Assembly: GCA_007922225.1 (NCBI GenBank)
Contig: ML679962.1
Coordinates: 35,765,262-35,829,261, forward strand
Direction of reading: 5' to 3'
Origin: Emydura subglobosa
Taxonomy: Eukaryota; Chordata; Testudines; Chelidae
DNA: 64,000 bases
Of this stretch, positions 25,980 through 38,900 are shown piece by piece. The notes beneath the pieces were generated by a model. The model was not told where the DNA came from, did not search any database, and was given only the letters and a program-made list of their open reading frames with translations. The stretch's first letter is position 1, and every line of letters begins with the position of its first letter. The position numbers and the translations under genes were made by a program.

Positions 25980-27880
25980 TAAAAGGGCTCTTCAAAGGCA
26001 GACTGCACAACAGCCATGCACTACTTTATATTCATTCCTTGCCTGGAGGCCACTGACTTCCGGAACTGGTGTCACTTCTTTGTGGTGACACCAATGACCC
26101 TTTGTCTTCTCAGCATCAGCAAGAATTCAGCTGCCTTCCTGAGCAGGCAAACCGTGACCAACCATGAATGGTCCTTGTATGCATCCATCATAGAAATGAT
26201 AATGTCAGTGAGGGATTCCCACAAAAGACTCTCATGCCACAAAGGACGATAAAATGTCAAAATCTTTGCTCAAGTGGCAGCCAGAGTTCAGGGTCATTAC
26301 TTCCTGCAGTGGAAAAAAGACGCTGTATATCTTTCCACCAGTTCCTCTGATTCCAAAGGGTGACTTCCAAACTCAAGAGATAAAGCTATGATCATTCTTC
26401 TGGCTCCATACTGACCAAGGCAGTTCTGGGCCTGATCTCATATCATGGCCAGATACTCCATCAACAGCCAAAGTCACTGCACCTGATGGTGTGGCTGGCT
26501 GGGCACTATAGACAGATTGCTTCCAGCAGGTCCAAGAAATCTTGATACAGAGCAAGAAAACACTGATCAGATGGACATATTCTTCCAAGTGAAAGAATAT
26601 TTCTTCTCAATATGGCAGCCCAAAATGGCTTAAACCCAGCCCAGGCCTTGACACTAATAGCCTCTCAACCAGGAAGGTCTCTTGATCAGTTCCATTAAGT
26701 CCACCTCACAGGCATGAGATGCTGCAATCACTGTGAAATTGTATGTAATCTTTTATCACCCAATGGTATCAAAGTTTCTTAAAGGACCGCTAAAAACTTA
26801 CCCACCAACCATAGAACTCATTCCTGCCTGGAACCTCAATATAAACCTTCTGAGGCTCAGGGAGCCTTCCTTGAAACCCCTCTCAAGATGCTTATGGCAC
26901 CACTTCACTATAATTCATCTTAGCTGTCACTTCCACCAGAAGAATGAGTGAGCGTCAGGTGCTCATGGATGAACCTCCCTGTACAACATTCCCTAGGGCC
27001 AAGATGGTGCTGGGACTTCATCCTAAATTCAGTCCCAAAGTGTTTCAGAATTTCACCTGAACCAGTCCCTCAATTTACCAGTCTTCTTCTGGAGAAAGGA
27101 AATTACATAGACTAGCTGTATCCAGGACTTAGCTTTCTTACATTAACAGAACTAAGCCGTTCAAACTGTTGCTCCGTCTCTGGCTAGAGTTTGGGCTTTT
27201 GAATGCCCTGCTGTCTCTACATAAAAGCTCAAAATGGATCACACCGTGCATTTTTGTACATTCCCACTAAACATCACGGTTCACCTCATCATGATGTGAG
27301 CAGCTTCTTCCACCACTTCAATATCTGCCAGTATGAGATCTGCAATGGGGGGCGGGGTGGACTAATCCACTGTCCTTTGCCAAACACTATGCTTTGGTCT
27401 TAGCTGCAAGGCCAGATGCCAAGTTCGGGGGAGCAGTACTGCAATCACATTTGGACTGTTGCAAATGAAACTCATTCCTACTGTCCTGAGGAGATGCTAT
27501 CTGCTAGTTACCTACAGTAGGATCCATGCTGACATGGACTTGAAGAAAGAAGAGTTAACCCCAGTTACTGTCAGGTAATTCTTTGAGTTGTAGTCAGTGT
27601 AGGGCCCATGACCCACTCTCCATCCCTGCTTTTTTGCAGTCTTCAGCTACCCTGGGTTTCTAATTGCAATGGAACTGAGGGAGGGTCACAGCTGCTCCAC
27701 TCTCTATGCCCTTGGCCCTCACCTAGGGCATAAAAGAGGCACAGGCTGTATGTGTGGCTCCCACAGCCATAATTTAAAAAAAAAAAAAATCCAATCTCAC
27801 ATGATACACCTACAGTGAGATGCCCACTAACGACACCATCTTGAAGAACTACAGTTATTGTGTGGCAAACAATTGCTTTA
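25980..27880 (+). mobile_element. Decayed DIRS-type retroelement (RNase H end, tyrosine recombinase, 3' terminus)
   Basis: Frames broken by stops and frameshifts carry pieces in DIRS order. Around 26.10-26.25 kb is an RNase H-like end (FLSRQTVTNHEWSL). Around 26.73-26.95 kb is a recombinase-like segment (HPMVSKFLKGPLK, then LIPAWNLNINLLRL and EPSLKPLSRC). Near 26.97-27.07 kb is LHPKFSPKVFQNF, near 27.14 kb NRTKPFKLLLRLW, and near 27.3 kb FLHHFNICQYEICNGG. After about 27.5 kb come non-coding phrases typical of DIRS ends (cctacagtaggatccatgctgac). This arrangement is known from vertebrate DIRS elements, which integrate with a tyrosine recombinase. The copy is inactive. Confidence 0.72.
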
Positions 27881-29284
27881 ATCATTTGAGAGTATATGGG
27901 TCCATTTGTTTTTCATTATGGTGTTATTCCAAAGAGCAATCTTGCAAGATGCAGTTTTAAGAGGATGGAAGTAAAAGAGGTGTTAGAAAAAGGGGACTGA
28001 CATCTGCTTTTAGAAAACAGACTGGTTTATTGTTGGATATCAGGCTCCTATTTATCTAAGATGTAGGAAATAGTTTTTTGAACACATTCTTAATATCACA
28101 GGAATAACATCCATTATGATTCCCTTTATTGTAAGATTAGCAGATAAGCACTTTTTGGTCACTAAAGGGGCACAACAGTTTCATTTAGAACAAAAAGAGG
28201 ATGCAGCCAGTCTCAGGTCACCGAGTATTACTTTGAAGTAGCAATCCCCTATGATTCAATAAGTCTGGTAATTATGCCAAGCTGTCTAGCTGTTCCTCTC
28301 CTTGTGTTTTCTGTTAGATGCAATGGCTGGGCTTATAATAAAAAAATTATCTGTTTTCTCCTGGTGTTCCACACTTCAGCACTCCTTCAAAGTGACTTGG
28401 TTCTGGTTTTGGGGAAATAGATTTTTCTTAAAATCTATCTAAGAATTTTATACAGCTGCCCATCACTGTACTATCCAGCTGCCTTCCACATAAAACCAAT
28501 GGCAGGGTCCCTAGTGGACTCAGTGGATTCTGACACTTCTCCCTTTTGGGGTAGGGTTTTTGGTAGTGATTTTTTTTAAAAAAAGATAATATGATGGCTT
28601 ATAGAGAAGGTTAAAAAAATTCTCTGTTGTATGCTATGCAGTGTGACATTTGTCCAAATGCTTTAGAGAATTATACAGCTTGTGCCAGATGTTTTATGAA
28701 ATCAAGGTGCAGTGTATTTATTAAACAACATAAGCTAAATTAATTTGAGGCAATGACTCTACTTTTTTCTGCATCTAAATCTGGTGCTGAATGTGTTACT
28801 CTTTTTATGTTGCTCCCAAACCAGCCCTTCTGCAGTTTGCTACTGCCTCCATCACTGGCTAATTTACCCTAAAACTAGTTAAAATATGAGAAGTGCCAGA
28901 ATGCTATTTGTATTGCTATAATCCAGTGAGTTAGTACAAATGTATTTAAATAAGAAGTAAGGCTGTTTTGGGTGTGGGGTGTGTCACATTTTTCATGTGA
29001 AAATGGATTGAGAAAGAAACAGCTTTGTGTAGGAGAACCAACATCAAAGAGCTAAAAGGAACTGGAATCATAATTTAAAAACCCCCGTGCTTTTGAAAAG
29101 TTACTGCTGCTGGTCCCTCATTTTACTGTGTTACAAGATACATACATTGTCCTCAGAGGCTACCGTTAGGGCAGAGATCCTGGCAGTGGAGTAGGGGGAG
29201 AAAATAGGGGGGCAGGTAGTAAGGGTGAAGCTGAAGGGCTGTCGTTACAAACAGCCAGCAGCCCAGCCCTGCAATAACCAAGTT
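27881..29284. other. Intergenic, no gene seen
   Basis: AT-rich sequence without recognised exons or clear repeats. Confidence 0.5.
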
Positions 29285-29291
29285 GCCCTGC

Positions 29292-29517
29292 TTGTCAGGA
29301 TTCACCAGTTACTCTAGGTGTTGGCAGGCGTTTTAAAACATTTTCATTAAATCGTACTATAACGCTTCCACCTTGTTTCATGATAGTTGATTCCTTTGAT
29401 TCAAGCAAGTAGTTAATCATGTTATCTATGTAACCACAGGGGGGCGTATCACAGTTTGCAAAGCACACAATAAGGTCTAAAATAATGTCAATAGGAATGT
29501 CCAAAAACTTACAGCTG
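29292..29517 (-). other. Unrecognised 74-codon open frame with coding-like composition
   Basis: The minus strand stays open for about 74 codons and ends at TGA (29297-29295). It includes two cysteine pairs (CFANC and the following CDTPPCGY part) and a mixed, protein-like C-terminus (ending LPTPRVTGES). There is no ATG near the beginning. A TAA stop lies in frame shortly upstream and no good splice acceptor was identified. It could be an exon of an unknown gene, a transposon remnant or chance. Confidence 0.2.
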
Positions 29518-30689
29518 GTGGGTTCATTTTACTATTGCGGGATTGTCTTAGGCCAGTTTGATTCTCTCATATTGAGAATTTTGCCTTTTTTTCTAGGAAA
29601 AAGGACAGCTTTCAATAGTTAGGGATGGATTTATTTACAGTAAGGGGATTACAACTTAACTTCTATCCTTTTATTTTGATATCTGAACTAAAAATAATAG
29701 TGTGGGTCTAGTAGAGCTTGCAATCAAGTTCACCAGTGATCGAATTAAATGGAAGCCTATTAATTAAAAGGCCCTATTCTGAGATTGTGAATGTGCTGTA
29801 TATTTGTTTTCCTTGAACATAGTTGCAGCATTGTGAATAGTTTTTTAGCAGTCCATTGGTTTACCTCAACAATTAGCCTGTTAAAGTGTATCAATACAAA
29901 CTGGTGTGTGTTGGAGGGTAAGGGCAAGATCAGATTTTATCACAGGTGCTGGTGTTTTCCCGCTTGGGCCTCTGCCCCCTACTGTGCCCGGCCCTCCCCT
30001 GAGACACACACATCACAATATCATACAAGAATTTCAGATGGATATAACTACTTAGCTTAAAAAATAGCGAGGATATCTAGGTGCACAGGGTTGGTGTCTA
30101 GTCACAGCTGTGTACTGACAGCAGGTTCAAGGCTAGTTGCCCCTGCCTGGAACATGCCCTGTGCCCAGGCTAGTATTTGTGATGCCAAGATATTTTTTGT
30201 TGCAAGAATAGTTGCAAAAGCAGTTAAACTCTTACGCTGCACTCTGTGCACCAGCCCAGCAGGCCTAGCTACAGTAGGGGTTCAGGCTATATCTAAAAGG
30301 GTCCCACTCATTATTAATAGTCAGACTGCTGCCCTTCCCTTTTATTTTCTGCATACCAAGCAAGTCTTCTTTTCAGGCTGGTGGGTGATGGGGGAATGCA
30401 AAGCTGGGATTTGGGCTTGGCCCTCAGTACAGTTTTAGTTGGGAGTGGCTCCTCTGTTAAATGCCTTCGCCGTTGCATGTCTGTACCAGGAAGTACAGAG
30501 TCAGTAGGCTGCCAGCTGCCTCGCCAAAGTTAATTCACAATTCAAGTAATTCCTGATAAGCTTGCAAATAACGGAAAATGATCTCTCAACTGGACGGTGA
30601 CTGAGCTGAGCTCTCCTGTTTCCAACTCACCAGCCAAACGAAGCTAAATGTTTACTCCTGACAGCTTACACATATAGCTCTTTGTCGTT
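29518..30689. other. Intergenic, no gene seen
   Basis: Frames here (such as the 115-codon plus-strand frame at 30.09-30.44 kb) have no recognisable protein features. Confidence 0.45.
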
Positions 30690-30855
30690 CTCTAGCCCCT
30701 TTCATACATTAATCAATCGTCACAAAAATCAGTATTTTTACTTTACAGAGGAGTAAATGGAACACAAGGAAAGTAAGTGAATGAGAGAGCTAGGCATCAC
30801 ACCCAGGAGTCCTGATACAGTCTGTTGCTCTGATCACTAGATACCACTCTGCATT
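30690..30855 (+). repeat. MIR-like CORE-SINE remnant
   Basis: The order tttactttacagaggagtaaa, gtaagtgaatgagagagct and acacccaggagtcctg follows the MIR consensus from the core to the tail. It is diverged. Confidence 0.55.
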
Positions 30856-32054
30856 TACTCTTACCCTTTCAAGGTAACTGTACATGGCAATCACTGAAGA
30901 GAGTACATAAGGAGCTGACCAAGGTAATTGCATCCCCAGGTTGTTGGATCATGAGCAGGGTTAGACAAGCAGATCAAATTCACAAGTAATTTAAAAACTG
31001 GTGTATGTCACATGGTGGTGAGTGGGTGTAGCATACACCAAAGGAGCAGAAGGGGGCTGGAAGCTTGACAGGCAACCACCCAAAGAGTGTTAAAGTGTGA
31101 GATGAAGAGGGGTCAGCCCTCCCTTACACTTTCTTACGCCCTCCTGTTGGCTGCTTTGCCTACTAGAAACTCATCCTCCCACCCCTTTCGCTTGTAAATT
31201 ACTCTGGTTCACACCCCTTTACTGAGATGGAACTTCCATCATCTTAACATCTGGCCCAGCATACGTTCTGAATTTGTTTTAAGATGATCTCAGAGTCAGA
31301 TGGAAGGGATCTTGACATGCAATGACTCTCCTTAGAAGAAGGGGTCTATGTAAAATCCAAACTGAGTTTACCTGCCAGACATAACAACCTATGTTTGATA
31401 TTACAAGCCCAGCTGATCTTAGTTTTATTCAGCTCTTGTAGACCTATAAGGGCAAATGAATCTCTCTTGTAATACCACAGAGCCAAAAGAATCTCACACA
31501 TGAATTTGGCCATTCCAGGCTAAAACAAACTGGATTAAGTATGATTGATTATGCTACCTGGCGGAAGCAGTATCCCACTGGCTTACACTTGCAATCTCTG
31601 TATACTGTATGTTTGGAAAAGTGCAACCTTCTCTGTTGTCAGGCCTTCCAAATAGCATAGATTTATGGTCTAAGCCTAGTTTCATTGTGGAGCATCCATA
31701 CTCGTTTTATTCCAGAGACTTTCTTCCCCACTTCCTTGACTGGCAGTTCAGCACTGGTGGGTTCATATTAAAAATAAAAATTTAAAGAGGAAAAATGTAA
31801 AGGCACGCAGAGAAACGCCTCTATTTGGTGGAGTTACCCCAGGATTGAATTCAGCACATTATAGCCAATTTTCTCCAAAGTTAAAACTGGTTAAAGAAAA
31901 TTTTAAGGATGATCAGAACTTTCCAAGTCTCCTCCCTAATCAACTAAAATCTTCTAGCAGAAGAAATGTCCCTGTTCTCTGGAGACTGGGTTATTGAATC
32001 CAATGAGTGTTCCTGGGACTTGAAACATTTCAATTTTATCAGTTGTAAGCGTGC
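30856..32054. other. Intergenic, no gene seen
   Basis: Unremarkable sequence. Several short phrases may be old repeat debris but none can be named. Confidence 0.45.
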
Positions 32055-32475
32055 TGTGCCACAGGCCCTCTGCTTTGGCCACCCTCTAGCTCACAAATGA
32101 CTCGAAGACCCTCTGGTTTAACAGTCACCAGTGCAGTTTATTTACAATGCCTTTATACATCCCTACCTTCATACAGTGCCTGGCTGGGGCTAGCAGCCTC
32201 TGGGGCTTCTCTCCACCTTATGAGGCATGTAGAATATTTTCACTCCCTTGAGGACACCTACCCCACCCCTGACTGGTATATAGGCCCTACTTAGTCAGCC
32301 TGGCAGCTGCTTCCTATCTGCTAATCAGGTACAAGCACCCTCTCAGCCCAGTTAGTTGGATAGCTGTCTCCCATTTCCTAATCAGGTACAGGTCCTCCTA
32401 ACCAGCTCTACTGCACCTTAGTTAGCTGGGGCTGGCGTGACAGAAGGCTGGCCGGAGCGTTAGCACTCTGTCACA
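32055..32475. mobile_element. Putative solo LTR or other unclassified repeat
   Basis: The block runs from tgtgccacagg to gcactctgtcaca, with TG and CA ends. It contains a repeated phrase, ctaatcaggtacaagcaccct and cctaatcaggtacaggtcct. No target duplication was found, so the boundaries are tentative. Confidence 0.4.
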
Positions 32476-32601
32476 TTCATTATTATATCTATTAGAACAA
32501 CTATCTGAACTAAACTCAGCTGCTGCCTCATGCTGGTTGGAGTGAAAAACCTCATAAGGTCCTTCTGCATTCGCCTATCAGCTTAACTGTGTATATCAGG
32601 C

Positions 32602-33623
32602 TGTCATGAGTGCTAACCACAGGGCAGGCTGTCAAGATGCAGGGCACAACGTCCAAAGTGGTAGTGAGTTCTACGCTTTTAAACTTCACTAACAAGTATG
32701 AATTCCTCAAGCACTAGACCAGCCTAACCAGGAGATCACAGACAGTCCCCTTAGGTACTCTAGTCTCTCTTGCCACCCAGGCAAGTTTGCCTTTGTGATA
32801 GATGGTCTCTTACACAAATAAATCAACAATATTCAGGTTACTTCCAGTCCCAAATGACCGATCACTTACCCCAGGTCAATTGCATCTTAGATCCTAAACC
32901 AAAGACAATGCTGGTAGCCAATCCTATTATAAATTAATTAAAGATTTATTAACTACAAAAAAGAAATGAGTTATGAGATAAACACACACACACACAAATG
33001 AGTCCTAGGCTCCAAAAGGTAATAGAAGCTGCTGTAATATACAATCTTTCTAAGCCCTCTAGGGCTAACCCAGGCTAAACAACTGGGGATCCCTTGCTTT
33101 ATGCATAGAAATCTTTGTCCCTCAGAGTTCAAGCAGCATAGAGATAATTTCTCCTTGACAAGGATTTTTATTCCCTTCACCAAGCATTCAAGCGGAGGGG
33201 ATGAGTGCTTGTGCACACTCCTCTTCACCAGTGTTCGGGGAGCAATCAACAAAATCTGTTGTCTGGTGTCTATGGGCGTTCTTTTGTTGGAGAGGAGGTG
33301 ACGCATCTTGTGGTAAACTAGTATTTCACACTTGGCAATGCTTCTCTCCTGACTGGGTTTACAGTTTTAGAGCAAATACTTGTATAGTTACCAGGCAAAC
33401 ACTTAAATATTACCTTGTAACATGGATGCAGATATAAGTGAGGTTAATGCAGGCAGCAACTCACAAGCATTTCATAAAATCTAAACACATTTTTATAACT
33501 CTAAGACCTATTTTAACAATACTAACACACAGAGGAGCCAGATGGCTTTCCAGCTATGTATTTGTCAGTGTTCAGTGTGGCCTTGGCATGGCATGAGCTA
33601 GCACCAAGTCTGCCAGTGTCACA
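32602..33623. mobile_element. Putative long LTR-derived repeat
   Basis: The phrases agatggtctcttacacaaataaatcaac, cagtcccaaatgacc and ttaattaaagatttattaac in this order are ones I remember from turtle LTR-type repeats. The ends (tgtcatgag and gtgtcaca) are TG/CA-like. There is a short ca run at 32983-32997. No coding sequence is intact. Confidence 0.4.
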
Positions 33624-35541
33624 GCATCTCTAGCTGATGGTAGGAATTAGTACCCTCTCCCCACACACCTTCTTAAGAACTGACCTTTTGTTCTTCACAG
33701 AATGCAGAAATGTCACATTACTGGTACGCTGAAAGGATGTCCTAAGAGCTCACTAGCAAAGGACCAGGAGGTCTATTTTGCTAGAAAAAAAAACAAGGCA
33801 GGAGGATATGGGAGAACTGAATGACATAAACCTGAGTGTTTTATTTTTTTATCTTAAGGAGAACTACATTAGATCTTTTCAAAGATCTGCAAGAAAAAAA
33901 GCTGTCTTCAACACAGCTAGCCTTGGGCTACCCGCATGCCACAAAACAGATCCACATGACACAAATGATCCACATGAGAATAAGCTCTGCTTCCTCAAAT
34001 AACCATTACCCTCTTCCATGCTTACTCCACTCCATACACTTCCTCTACTGTCCCATCCATAACGGCTTTAATTGGCTTACAACAGCAGAAATGAGAACAG
34101 GATTTGGCCTTATTCGCTCTACAGTTAAGAAAGCCTTGAGAAAATTTCTGCTCTCCTGCTGGCTCCATGAAAGTAACGTTTTTATTGTTTGTTTATTCTG
34201 ATGGGGGGAGGGTAAATATAATTTATAACAGATATTCCTCTGAGAATCACCGCTCCTGATTTTGGGCAGGTAAGGATATGCTGAATGTTGTGCCTGGGCT
34301 GCTGGAGTCGCTTTCCATAGTACTGCAAGGCTGATTTATGCCAAAGCTCTGCCCCCCCTAGTCACGTCACTCTCCGCTTCCACCCAGAGCCCAAACCTCA
34401 ATCAATCATTGACAGACATAGAAAAGATCTAGTGTGTCATCCTAAGCCATCTGTTACCATTGCAGGGTTGATCCCTACAGTATTTTTTTCGTGCTTTATT
34501 TAGTTAAGCTTTTAATTCACCAACAGTGGTGCTTTCTGTTATGTTCACAGCATACACACGGAGAACTTATATAAAAACATAAATCCTCTTGCTGTCAGGT
34601 TGCAGCGTAATTCTACTTTATTGCTGTGAATGCAGAATGATAACACAGAAGAGTGCCAAAACAGAGAGGGAGAAAACAGGCTGCTCCCTAAGGCAGTGAA
34701 GCACAACTCACCACCCAACTTGCTTTGAACTGGCTCTTCCCAGACTGACTCTGCTCACAAGCTTTGCTGCAGTGCCCTCTAGCCTACAAGAAGCACCCAG
34801 ACCTGGAAACTCACCTCCTCTCCTAAAGTGATAACTTGCAATTTCTACACAACACGCTTCTATTGTCCAACAGGCTGCACTGAGCTCAACCATCTCTGTG
34901 CTGCTTGCCCATAGAGGGGTGCTAGCCTTGCTTCACCATGATCACCTCCACCTTGTTGTGTGGATTTGGGGTGGACCTAGGCATAGGCTGCTCTCTGTAG
35001 AATCATTCTTTGCACCTCAGCTGTATTTCCATGCAGAAATCCTGCCTGGCATTAGTACCACCTAGAATTGTATTAATTCCCTCTGTTTTCTTGCCAGGGC
35101 TGTTACAGAACATCCTAAAGGTGGGCACAGAGTTGTATGAAGAGGAATTTGCAGTATCTGTTCCCAATAGTTAACAATAACAAAGGGACATCTCCCCTTG
35201 TATATTAGGGAAGTTTTGCTCAATCCCAAACAAGTTAAAATATTTTTATTTAGTGGGAAGAGAACACTTTGTTTATAAAATAAAACAAGTCCCACTTTTA
35301 CTAGTCTTGCCTTATTTCTCTCCCGTTACATAAATGCACCAAGGATGGGCTGGTGTGTTTAATGACTGATGAGATGTTGCTTTGCGAAGATCCAAGAAGC
35401 TTCTTGGGAGAAGGCATAACGTTTGATGCATTCCTCACAGCTACAGATCTGGAGATTCAGCAGAACAGCAGATGGCCAAAGGAAACAGCAGGGGCAGTTA
35501 AACGTCACAAACCACCTCATGGTGGAAGTTCAAACATGAGA
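33624..35541. other. Intergenic, no gene seen
   Basis: There is no recognisable exon. The frames at 33.78-34.20 kb are AT-rich and without similarity to known families. Confidence 0.45.
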
Positions 35542-35997
35542 GAGAATCATAGAAGATTAGAGTTGAAGGGACCTCAGGAGGTCATCTAGTCCTATCCCCT
35601 GCTCAAAACAGGACCAACCCCGACTAAATCATCCCAGCCAGGGCTTTGTCAAGCCAGGCCTTAAATCCTCTAAGAATGGAGATTCCACCACCTCCCTAGG
35701 TAACCCATTCCAGTGCTTCACCACCCTCCTAGTGAAGGAGTTTTTCCTAATATCCAACCTAGACCTCCCCCACTGCAACTCGAGACCATTGCTCCTTGTT
35801 CTGTCATCTGCCACCACTGAGAACAGCCTAGCACCATTTTCTTTGGAAAATGTAGTAGTTGAAGGCTGCTATCAAATCCCCCCTCACTCCTCTCTTCTGC
35901 AGACTAAATAAGCCCAGTTCCCCCAGCCTCTCGTCATAAGTCATGTGCTCCAGCCCCCTCATCATTTTTGTTGCCCTCCGCTGGATACTCTCCAATC
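35542..35997 (-). mobile_element. CR1 LINE, 3' end fragment
   Basis: The plus strand reads gagaatcatagaagattaga, then gggacctcaggaggtcatc and ctagtcctatcccctgctca, the reverse complement of the classic sauropsid CR1 3' end with its ATTCTATGATT-like tail. The 5' truncation near ctggatactctccaat is normal for CR1. No reverse transcriptase is present. Confidence 0.92.
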
Positions 35998-38900
35998 GAG
36001 TTGGAAAAGCAGGCTGTGAAAGACCATTCTTGAATTTATTTATTTCCCAGACTGAGAAAATGCCTTGCTAGAGATCTTTGCTAAATTCTTCCTTAAGTTT
36101 TGAGTCAGTGTCAGGAGATCAACAGATCATCGTTGCATTTAATTATTCGTAGATTTTTCACCCCAATAAAAACCTTTTGGATGTAAAACTGTAAATAGGA
36201 ATTCACTGAAACGGGATGCATCACAAAAAGTATTCCCCAATTCTCATACGCATGCTACTCTTTGATTAACAGACTCTTTATAAATATAACTAAATAATGG
36301 GTGTGTGTCACATCTCATTCGTCTTGCCCAGTTAATTTTCTGGGCCTTTTTTTGGCTCTGGAACATCTGAATGGTTTTCTCTAAAACCAGATGTTTAGTG
36401 CTGTCACTTTCCTTTAATTTGCACAGCAAGCTGCTCGGAAAGTTCTTCTGGCAGTGCATCCCTAGCACCAATGGATGATGTTGACTGATGGTGTCGGAAG
36501 CTTCTAGCAGTAGTTGTGATGGAACCAATTTTTAAAGATTTAATATATTACCATTTAATTCAAGTCGCCGATAGACTATCAGTAAAGGATTGAGGGAAGA
36601 ATGGGTCACAGGCAGGTGAATTGTGTCCAACATATATGTATTGTAGGATGAATTTGTTTATTATTGTACACTACATTTCATTTTTTAGGGTTTGTTTTTA
36701 CTAGTCCTATCTGCAACATGAAAGATGTCTGTAAAGGAGGAAGTCTTGCTAAAGGGGCAGAATAGATACCAAGGTGATAGACACTTCAGAGGTCTCATAG
36801 ATGCCAGGTTGGCAGTTGATGGAAAGTTGTTTCCATCCATTGGCCCAGTGGTAGATGCAATGAGCTGATGTTGTGAGTCTAGTTATCAGCAGCACACTGT
36901 TGTGCCCATAGCATAAGCTATAGTGGTTGGCACTAAGGAGACCAAGGATTGAGTTGGTATTAGGTTTACACTTCCATCTCCCCCAGAGGAGGGTCCCTGC
37001 AGGCCACATTAACACACACTGCTGGGCAATATCTTTGCTTGCTCTATGCCTGGCTGTGCATACACAAAGCCTCGGCACCTTTCATGACCTCTAAGTTCAC
37101 ACACAAGGCACATCCAGATCAGAAGTGAGCACAAGGGGTCTTGGCTGAAATTGTTTTAGGTACATTCTGGAGTCTCATTCACATGGCCCCTTTACAACTG
37201 TCTGACAGTGCATGTAGATCACATTTACATTTGCTCGTAATCCACACTCACTTTAAGGCCCCTTTGCAGTGTCAGAGCCTCAGTGTAAATGAGAATCAGG
37301 TTCCATGGAGTTCAGTGAGTGACAAAAGGCCAAACACAGCCTTGAGTAATTGGGCATAACGTAGTAGTGCTGCCTCGACTTACACCAGTGCTGACCTTGG
37401 TGCCTGGACTCTAGAATGTCTTTCAACGTGATTCAAAGCTTGCTGTTCTGCCTTCCTTCGGCCTCAGCCACGCACTGCTGCTCACAGCCCACTTACTCTC
37501 TAGCTCGGTCATGTTTTCAAATCACTTTGCTGACTAAGGGGCTGTGTGTGCAGTAGCCGTGGTACTACTGACTCAGCAGCCCCTCTCTACAGATAAAGTA
37601 GCACTACCAACTGTTCCTAAACTTCACTGCCTAAAATTACAAACTACCAATAAGTTCCCTTCTAAGGACACATTTTAAACTGGATCCAGAGACGCTGGTG
37701 CTTTTTCTGATACAAATGTGCCTACATCTTAGAGGTTTCCCTCCAGAGTTCAATCTATCTTCATTCCTCCCCAGGGAGCACGTGCTAATGCAGCTTTTGC
37801 TGCTGGCCCATCCTTAGCGGCTGATGCTTTGGTTACTGGCTGAAAGGGAAGGAGAGGAGCTGTCTATATCATAATTTACATGCTTACGGAATGGTCAAGC
37901 GTGCTTACAGGAGGGAATATGTACTTGTTTTTATTGACCTTTGTGTATAAATCAAAAGGAAATGGAATGTAAGGGGGCATGCAAAGAATGTTGCTGGCAG
38001 GCCCAGTTAATGTTCATTTTTGAACAGCCGATTATTGTGCATCAATACAAGTTAGCTATGCACCGTGGGGGAACTTGAACAAAGGCTGAGTGCTTCACGG
38101 ATCAGCAACTGGGCCTGGATCTCTACTTCCACACAGCAACCCCCCTATACAACGAGGTCTAATTATCTAGTGCATAGAACTTCTCACTAATAATTGTCAG
38201 AGCTTCTCAGACCTTTACAAAACTACTGTAGGGTGCTTTACACCAATAGTTTGGGTGGTATATGGCCACGGAAGCAGTGAAGCAAAGGATTAGGAAACAC
38301 AGCAGTTGAGAGAGTAGTTAAGGGGATGATGGATGGTTTTCTGGTCTAAACACAGGATGGGGAGTAAGGAGATCTGAGTTTATTCTTGTACGACCTGGTG
38401 CACAGCTCTTAGCTGCCTTGTGTTTCAGTTTATTAATTGTTATTATTATACATCACTTCAATGAAGGTGGAGTTAGCCACTGGACATCAGATTAAGAGCA
38501 TTTCAGAAACATTTAAGAACATTTGTTCTCGCTGTTCATTACTTCAGAACACGAAGCAACACTCTCCCCTGTTCCTCCCACTGCTTTCCATTACCTCTGC
38601 AGAAAAACAATGCCTAATAAATAATTATGTGTACCAATCTATTAACATCCCACGTCTATATATTTTGACCCTCACCCAGTTTAAGTATAAAGGCAGCATG
38701 GCATGAGCTAGTATGTGTATGGTTCTCTGGTCATAGGTTAATAGTAATTAGATATGAGAAAGATCCAGATTTACTGGAGTTAGTTCCTATGCAGTCTCCC
38801 CATGGAGACTATCATATATTAAATGATGATATTTGCACAAAAGGCTGAGAAGATAGGCTATGGCTGTGTGTCCTCCCTTCTCTGTGAGGCAATGCTTCTG

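Noticed and set aside
33836..34201. 121-codon plus-strand frame
   Set aside because: AT-rich, hydrophobic and low-complexity at its start, with no similarity I can recognise.
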